From assembly GCA_016081115.2 (NCBI GenBank), contig JABTTQ020000684.1, positions 248,001-312,000 of the forward strand: 64,000 bases of DNA, given 5' to 3'. Source of the DNA: Rehmannia glutinosa (taxonomy: Eukaryota; Streptophyta; Magnoliopsida; Lamiales; Orobanchaceae). Both the position numbers and the translations under genes were made by a program. The notes beneath the pieces are model-generated. The model had not been told where the DNA came from. It worked only from the letters and a program-made list of their open reading frames with translations, and searched no databases. Positions 57,106 to 64,000 of this stretch are shown in pieces. The first letter of the stretch is position 1. Each line of letters opens with the position of its first letter.

Positions 57106-57215
57106 TTGATACCATATCTAAGGCATTTTCCAGACTTGCGCCAGCACTGCAACAACTCATGCCCACCCTTTCCACAATGAGGACAAGTTTTCCTTTGTGG
57201 TACCAGTTTCCTTTC
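57106..57215 (-). pseudogene. PBS remnant joined to family D gag zinc-knuckle fragment, copy 2
   Basis: After GATACCATATC (PBS and spacer) the sequence switches to TAAGGCATTTTCC and the same gag zinc-knuckle fragment as at 40147-40256 (minus strand CPHCGKGGHELLQC). It then runs into LTR sequence at TTTCTCTTTCAT. Confidence 0.7.
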
Positions 57216-57740
57216 TCTTTCATTTTTCTCCGACCACCACCACCACCGCCACGCCGCCATCCACCTCCGCCAATCACCGTCCACCGGAAAAAAAAATTAT
57301 GTCTCCTTCTTTTCTTTTTTTTCTTCCCTTCTTCCTTTCTTTATCTTTTTCCTCCTCCTTTTTCTTTCCCTTCGGCCACCACCCACCACCGCCGGCTACC
57401 GCCACCGTCCCCCCAGGCGACAACCACTTCCTCCTTATTTTATTTATTTATTTATTTTCTTCCTCTTTTTTTCTCTTTCTATCTTCCTCTCGTCTCCTCT
57501 CTTTCTATTTTCCACCGAGACGCCACACGACCACCCCAACCCCGGAAAATACTCCGTGCGGTGGGTTTCCCCCTTAATTCTATTATTATTATTAATGTTA
57601 TTTTTCTTCAGTTTAGTTGTTAAACTTAGTTCTTTTTTAGGTTTAATGAAGTTAACCCAAGAAAACTATTTAAGTGCTTACCTTGAGGTTGAGGAAAATA
57701 TCCAAAAACCTTGTCTTTTGGGTATATTTGAACCACGTTG
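57216..57740 (+). repeat. family D LTR fragment (pyrimidine-rich leader part)
   Basis: Matches 59850-60350 of the following LTR, including CCGACCACCACCACCACC and the TTGAGGTTGAGG end. It is out of its normal context, between gag and 3' interior sequence. Confidence 0.72.
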
Positions 57741-58690
57741 TGGATTGTAGATGAACAACTATGGATCTTATGTATATATAATGACTAGATATCATTCTAA
57801 GTTTGACGTGTAAATTGATTAAAAGATAGAGTGATGATTTGAAGTGTATTACGTTATGATAAGTTGACTAGAAATTGATTTACATAAGAGGTTTAATTCA
57901 ATCGCTAGATAATATGAATTATAAGGTCAATTAACACTACGATTGATTTTTGTGGAAATGCATCCTATTGGTTTTAGTTATTTTCGTAGCTCTCAATAAA
58001 GAACTTATTTGATAAGCATTATTAAGATGAATTTGTCAAGGAGTCTATAATGAGGTAACATATTGCATGAAGAGGTTTGATGATTTAAACTGCCATCATG
58101 GAGATGTTTGAGTTTGGGGTTTCCCGAATAGGACAAAGTTATGCTTCATCAAATTGGTGACTTTAGATACTTAGCAACTGCTGAGAAATCAGAACAAAAC
58201 CATGATAAGATCATTTGCTGGGGAATTAGATTACAACTATTTGATGATATCGAATTTTGAGGTTTGAGTTATATTTTTGGATGCTTGCGTGATTTAGATT
58301 GAAGTATTGAATTCTTAGATTAAGTTCGACTACGGTTGAATTATCAATTAGAATTGATTATCAAGTGTAAATAGAATTTCTTGCCTTGGATCGGATTTAT
58401 ATGGATCTTGTAAGAACTCAGAGGTCAATAGTGGTAAGCGGTCAATTTTTTAGACCAAGGATAGAATCTAGAAATTTATCTTTTGGGACATCAGCATCAA
58501 TATTATTTTATATGTTAAATACCTAGGCGTGAATACGACATATACATCCAACCCATATGGGAATCAGACGTTAAGCTTGAAAAGAAAGAAATAACGACTT
58601 GGGACTTTAAGCTTGAAATTGTTAGGTCATACAATTTTCCTACAATGAAAAGGAATTTGGGGACCAAATTCTTTAAAGGGTGGGAGTATA
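57741..58690 (+). other. family D 3' interior, plus strand, with PPT
   Basis: Reverse match to 37645-38600. It ends with the PPT-like CTTTAAAGGGTGGGAGTATA (58671-58690) directly before the LTR. No ORF above 60 codons. Confidence 0.75.
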
Positions 58691-58762
58691 TGATACCCCA
58701 TATTCAATAAACCTAGAATTATAATTGAGATAACTAATATATTATGTTCCTAATAATTTATG

Positions 58763-59166
58763 GGCAAAATTGCAAAATTGATCCTGTAATCATAAGGCGG
58801 TAGCAAAAATGTCCTGTAAAAATCACATTTTGCAAAAAAGTCCTGTAACTATAGCAAACTCTTGATTACGGTCTGCAAAATGCACAATTTGCAAAATAGT
58901 CTGTAACTATATAGATATCTCAATTTCGGTACTAATTTTACCGTATTTCAGTCATGTGGGCGGCACATGTAGTTCCCAATTACTATTGAAATTAGGACCA
59001 AAATTGAGATTTTCATACAATTACAGGACTATTTTGCAAAACTTGCATTTTGCAGGACCAAAATTGAGACGTTTAAATAGTTACAGGACCTTTTTGCAAA
59101 ACGTGATTTTTACAGGACCTTTCTGCTATTGCTATATAGTTATAGGACTAATTTTGTAATTTTACC
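58763..59166. mobile_element. MULE-type MITE, 404 bp, 9-bp TSD
   Basis: The terminal repeats are GG(C/T)AAAATT(G/A)CAAAATT. A perfect TAATTTATG lies on each side (58754-58762 and 59167-59175). The sister LTR keeps the empty site as CATAAATTA at 37581-37589. The body has repeated TACAGGAC and TTTTGCAAAA words. No coding. Confidence 0.9.
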
Positions 59167-59739
59167 TAATTTATGTCTTTGAGTTAGTGAAATTTATTAA
59201 ATTAAAATACTTTTAATATGTATTTGACATTGCGATTCATTATAACGACCTAATGTTTGTATTATATTGGGATTGATATTAGATTTTTCTATTTTATTTT
59301 AGTTTATTGTTTATTTATATATTTTGTTTACTTGTTAAAATTTAAATTTTATTACCAATGTATATTACTTAATTAAGAATCTATTATGAAAATTATTGCT
59401 AATATTAGAGTTATATTATTTTGTAATTTAAATGGATACAATTTTTTTTTGTTATTTGGGCTAAATGAATCTCTTTTAATTATATCATTTTGGATACAAG
59501 TTATTCCTTTTTAATTAACACTAGTCTAATACTTCGGCCCATCTTAATATATTTTAGCATTTTTTAAGGAAGCCCAACACTCAATTTAATTTTCAGCATT
59601 TGTTTTTACCTAAGATAAATCCCTCACTCAAACCAAACCCAAAGTCAAAGACCCACCCATTTAAAACCCTTTAAATACCCCCAAAACCCTAACTTTCATT
59701 CATTTTTTAATTTTCACACACACTAACACACACCACAAG

Positions 59740-60340
59740 GTGCAGCCTCTCTCATCCCTCTCCCGCCGGCCACCACCGCCGACAACCACAACCGGCCACC
59801 ACCATTTATTTATTATTTTTTTTTCTTTTTCTTCTTCTCTTCCCTTCTCTTTCTCTTTCATTTTTCTCCGACCACCACCACCACCGCCACGCCGCCGTCC
59901 ACCTCCGCCAATCACCGTCCACCGGGAAAATATATTTTTTCTCCTTCTTTTCTTTTTTCTTCTTCCCTTCTTCCTTTCTTTCTTTTTTTCCTCTTCCTTT
60001 TTCTTTCTCTCACTGCCGGCCACCACCCACCACCGTCGCCGGCTACCGCCATCCCCAGCGCCGACAACCACTTCCCTCCCTTGTTTTATTTATTTTTTTT
60101 CCTCTTGTTTTTCTCTTTCTATCTTCCTTCCATCTTCTCTCTTTCTATTTTCCGGCCACCTAGCGCCGCCAATCGACCACCCCAACCCGCCGGAAAATAC
60201 TCCGGTACAGTTGGTTCCCCCCAATTCTATTATCATTATTAATGTTTTTTTTTCCAGTTTAGTTGTTAAACTTAGTTCTTTTTTGAGGTTTAATGAAGCT
60301 AACCCAACAAAACCATTTAGGTACTTACCTTGAGGTTGAG
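59740..60340 (+). other. alternating proline-codon and pyrimidine-rich tract of family D LTR
   Basis: Same tract as 35590-36070 on the other strand. It is made of three to four ~140-bp blocks, each a CCACCACC-rich part followed by a TTTTCTTCTTCC-rich part. It gives a 197-codon low-complexity frame that I do not regard as a gene. Confidence 0.6.
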
Positions 60341-60605
60341 GGAAAATAGCCAAAAACCCCTTGTATGTTTTATTTTATAATAGATACATAGGTTTTGGAT
60401 ATTCTGTGAATTTTTAGTTATTTTTCCATGAAAACTTGTTGGTTGTTGATAGATAAAAACAAAAAAAAATGTATTTTGTGCTAATTATAAAACCCGTCAA
60501 CATCTCGGCAATGTTGCCGCCATTTGCGGCCTTAAGATGCTAAAAATCATTATTGTTATTTCCTTAATTTTACATGGATTCTTTACATATATGTATATAT
60601 ATATA

Positions 60606-63125
60606 GGGATGAGATCTCATGTGGCAGTCTCTTACCATGTGGCAGTGTGGACAGATCTCATCCCTACATCCTAAACAATCAATGGTTTATATTAGCCCTA
60701 CAAAACACCATTTTACAATTATTTTTAATACCAAAGGGCATTTAGTAATCCAAAAAAAATGGGTAATTAAATACCATAATTAATAACCTATAATCAAGGA
60801 TCTTCTTGATTGTAATCTTGCCATAACATGATAATTTGATTATCGACTTTCCATAAATAAAACGCTGAATTAGGGGCAAAAATAACGGATTCGTAATCTT
60901 CTTGACTCTACATTCACGATAAAAAAATAGGAAAAAGAAAATTGCACCAAATTCATAGAAAACGATAATATTGTACATTAGAAGCATATTTTGGCGTATA
61001 TATATGCATACTTCGGTGTTTTATAATCAAAAAATTATGGTGTACAAATAATTCCATTCTGATTACCATAAAATCATATTTTGGTATACACTTGGCCAAT
61101 ATTTGGTGATAATATAAACATTGATAGTGCATTGTTAGATGTTTAATTTAGAATATTGTATGATAATCTGAAACTATTGTATATTTTGAAAATTAAATAA
61201 AAAACTTGACCTAAAGCATAAATGCTTTGAGTGTGTAATTGTTACATGAGTGCTGTTTTTATTGTTAATTATACACAACGTCATCGTCATCGGTGATTAT
61301 GAACCAACTTGTCTTGTGTTCATGTTTTTGGTATTTTAATACCGTTCTCAATTTTAAATCTATATATACGCCTTTTTCTAATCGTATACCAACACAACGT
61401 TAATTGTATGTTTGTAATATAAATTGAGGTTTAAGTTTTTAACCGATCACATTGAAATCCAAAACTATCGGTGATTAAAGTACTACAATACAAAAATTTC
61501 TTATAAATTATGTATTGACACGGTTCATTAAAAAACTGCGTAAAAGAAATCGGGGACTCATTTATTAAACGTGTATACACCTAAACTATCAACAATTACA
61601 CCTAATGTTCTCTTTTCTACCAACCAATAAATTAACCTCCCGGTAATTCTTCAACGTTTATACTCCACAAACTAAGAAGCCCTTTTCAATTACGACTCTG
61701 AGTACGAAAATTGTTGAGACGAACTAATGCGCCCGATAGAACATTAAGCACGGATCTTGTTCTCAGTTTGGGCATCGAAGCTTTCAAAGCAGATTTTGCG
61801 GTCTTGAACCTCTTATTAACATCACGCACCTCGCTCGTACACGGAGATGCGGGTCTCTTCTGTTTTCCTCATGCCATTGAACTGGAATTGAGAAACATTT
61901 GTGAAAATATTACACTATGTACATGAAGGCATTACTAAGTGCAATGTAGCAAAGAGAATACAACATCTAAACTAATTGTGCACTAAATGTACTCTAAGCT
62001 GTATCTGAAACTAATACTATTTAAACATCATTTGTATGTCCATTCTATACAAATTGCCACACTTAAACAATGTATCAAAACACATATTCATGATATTATA
62101 ACAATACACACATATATATTGCCTTTTTTTTGTGCAGTGGTCATACAAAAATACCAAAACCTATTTATTTATATACGAAAGGTAGGAAAACATATATCAT
62201 TCGGGGATAATCTACACCAAAATAATGGGGTGGTTGACAAATAGAAACACAAAAAAGAGCAAATTTAGTGGAAGGGTTATACCAAAAGTACTGAGAGATA
62301 TATCATACTTACGCAAATTTACACCAATAAAAAGGGAATGATTTCCCTCGGAAAGGACGAAAACCCAATTTCAATAACAAAAACATTACACAATCCATTA
62401 CCTAAATATACATCGTTTTTATCTAATTTAATACAAAAATATCTCTACCAAAATATGCCATATTTCGCACAACAAATGTTTCCATAAGCAAGAAAAAAGA
62501 GAGATTATGTACAATCGATGAACAAAACCATAGGAGATTCAAAATAAATAAAAAAATATGTGCTCTACTTACTGCAACTAATACCCAAACCTTAGAAAAC
62601 ATCATCATGATTAAATGAAAAATGAAGAAAAAATGAAGGATAAACCCTTACTACAAAAAAGTACACTCGAAAAATTGGAAAAAATAGAACAAGAATCGAC
62701 CTTTACCAATACTACCAAGGTCGTTTGGTACTTTGATGTCGGAATGGAACACGAAAATCTTCAAAAAGCGACACGGTATTCTTGATCTCGGCTAGCTTGA
62801 TAAAATGGAGGAGAAAGAGAAGAAATAGTGGGTTGGAAAAGTGAAGAAGAAAGAGAGGAAAAGAAGGTTTTGATTTTTTGAAAGCGAGATTGCAAGAAAG
62901 TAGGAACCGATTGAATGAAATCCCAAAAAAAGGGGCATTATGGGGAGTTACCAAAAACGGATATATGATTATGTGTACAAAATTCCCATTATGCCTTTAA
63001 ATGGGTTGAGTTGAATATAAAAAGAAAAATTCGAAAAAACAAGGGCCTTAGGATTAAACAAGATAGTGGCTTAGATTGAACCACACTGCCACATGGTAGG
63101 GCCCTTGCCACATATGATCCTATCC
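60606..63125. mobile_element. 2.5-kb TIR element inserted in (TA)n
   Basis: The inverted ends share GGAT.AGATC..ATGTGGCA and TACCATGTGGCAGTGTGG within about 46 bp. (TA)n lies on both sides (about 60580-60605 and 63126-63150), recalling Micron-type insertion into dinucleotide repeats. Each end carries two ATGTGGCA words that may be transposase sites. No transposase is visible. On the minus strand, after a TTCCAG acceptor-like site near 61890, an open stretch reads KRFKTAKSALKASMPK, which could be a captured exon. The remainder is AT-rich. Confidence 0.65.
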
Positions 63126-63243
63126 ATATATATATATATATATATATAATATTTTATATATTCTATTCTTATGATTTTTTTGTCTTGTTTAGTTTTGTAA
63201 GTTTCAATTTATGTGTCATATATATATATATATATATATATAT
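63126..63243. repeat. two (TA)n microsatellites
   Basis: Uninterrupted TA runs at 63126-63149 and 63216-63242, next to the TIR element and within the family D LTR. Confidence 0.8.
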
Positions 63244-64000
63244 TAATTATACATTATGATATTTTGATTAGACTTAATTATAGATATTGTATTGAGATTA
63301 TTTGATATTAAAACAATATATTAAAAGGCATTTGAATCTTTGTGTAGGGATATGGTGAAGCAAACTTGGCAAACAAAAATTCGAGACATTGTAAAATGTG
63401 GGTAAAATTTATTTGAATGTATTTTAATGGTTAACAATTCATTGAAAAATATTACTCATGACATGTTGCATGCATAAGATATGTTTATGTGAATATGAAA
63501 TGTTACATTTCGTGGTTTGGATTTATTTATTTTGAATCTATAAAGTCAGTTTGCATATACTTAAAAATGTCCCCTTATCTATTGGTAATGTTCAATTACA
63601 TTTGTGTTATTATAACAAATATATTTACATATATAAAATTGTATTGCATTTGAACGTGTGGAAAATTATTGCTATTTGTGGGCTAGAGAATTATACTAAA
63701 ACATTTATAATTATATAAAGCTAAATGACCTATTTGCTAAACTTAGTAAAATGGATGTTTTGTTGGAAAAACATAATCTACTTGAGAATTGCTATTCAAA
63801 TTGATTAGACTTGTAAATAATGAAACTTGATAAATATGATATTAAAGAACCTTTACATAATAATTAATCAATTTAGACGAATTCTATTAGCGATCGTTAA
63901 GACCAGAATTTATATTATTGTGTTGTAATGTCAAGTGCATGAGGTATTTTAATTACTTTATACCGTCTTACTTGCAATCAATTACGATGTGGTTCATTTC

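Larger units (their letters stand above)
58691..64000 (+). repeat. family D 3' LTR, plus strand, interrupted and running off the window
   Basis: Begins TGATACCCCATATTC. It aligns in reverse with 33811-37644. It is enlarged by a 404-bp MITE and a 2.5-kb TIR element. The window ends at a point matching about 34680, so roughly 0.9 kb of LTR is outside. Confidence 0.82.

Noticed and set aside
57159..57623. 154-codon plus-strand ORF with PPPPPP and FFFFF runs
   Set aside because: Spans the junction of an antisense gag fragment and LTR leader, so it is not a gene.
60742..60987. 81-codon minus-strand ORF in the TIR element
   Set aside because: AT-rich, no recognisable motif, isolated. Probably chance.

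Overview
This window is a block of nested plant transposable elements. I found no intact host gene, tRNA, rRNA or CRISPR array. The element types are those of a flowering plant: a LINE with a DUF4283-type ORF1, Ty3/gypsy LTR elements with TGTAACG-type ends, Sirevirus-like Ty1/copia elements primed by initiator tRNA-Met, an Athila-like LTR with a tRNA-Asp-type primer site, and hAT- and MULE-type MITEs. The large ORF downstream of copia pol resembles, from memory only, unannotated proteins in Lamiales genomes. An asterid is a guess, not a result.

Layout, left to right. (1) 1-2026: minus-strand LINE remnant (start of ORF2, ORF1, 5' leader). (2) 2027-11773: plus-strand LTR of gypsy family A, split by a 7.6-kb Sirevirus-like copia element (family C, 3632-11205, TSD AATGG). 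(3) 11782-30898: a second, minus-strand family-A element. Its 2.2-kb 3' LTR lies tail-to-tail with the first LTR, its interior is only 404 bp, and its 5' LTR is split by a 14.2-kb copia element (family B copy 1, 14806-29001). (4) 30899-33810: a TIR-transposon-like remnant cut by an Athila-like LTR, followed by an inverted fragment of the same LTR. (5) 33811-40256: minus-strand gypsy family D with a 3.8-kb LTR and pol deleted. (6) 40257-55031: family B copy 2, whose 3' ORF carries an hAT-type MITE. (7) 55032-64000: rearranged family-D pieces (gag, leader, PBS, LTR) on both strands, carrying two MITEs and a 2.5-kb TIR element sitting in a (TA)n tract. The last LTR runs off the window.

Every pol and gag is broken by frameshifts or stops, so the elements are relics, but their boundaries are sharp. 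PBS, PPT, TG...CA ends, TSDs and empty sites in sister copies support most calls. The least ordinary signals are: (a) eight consecutive hairpins with different stems but the same (G/T)(T/A)GGT loop in the transcribed leader of the family C LTR; (b) a ~4.6-kb ORF in the env position of family B, preceded by what looks like its own promoter (two TGACG boxes, TATA, pyrimidine-rich leader); (c) a 27-28 bp minisatellite with telobox-like AAACCCTA motifs in every family-A LTR; and (d) divergence between the two family-B copies that concentrates at CAG/CTG words, which could be methylation-linked mutation or a sequencing artefact.
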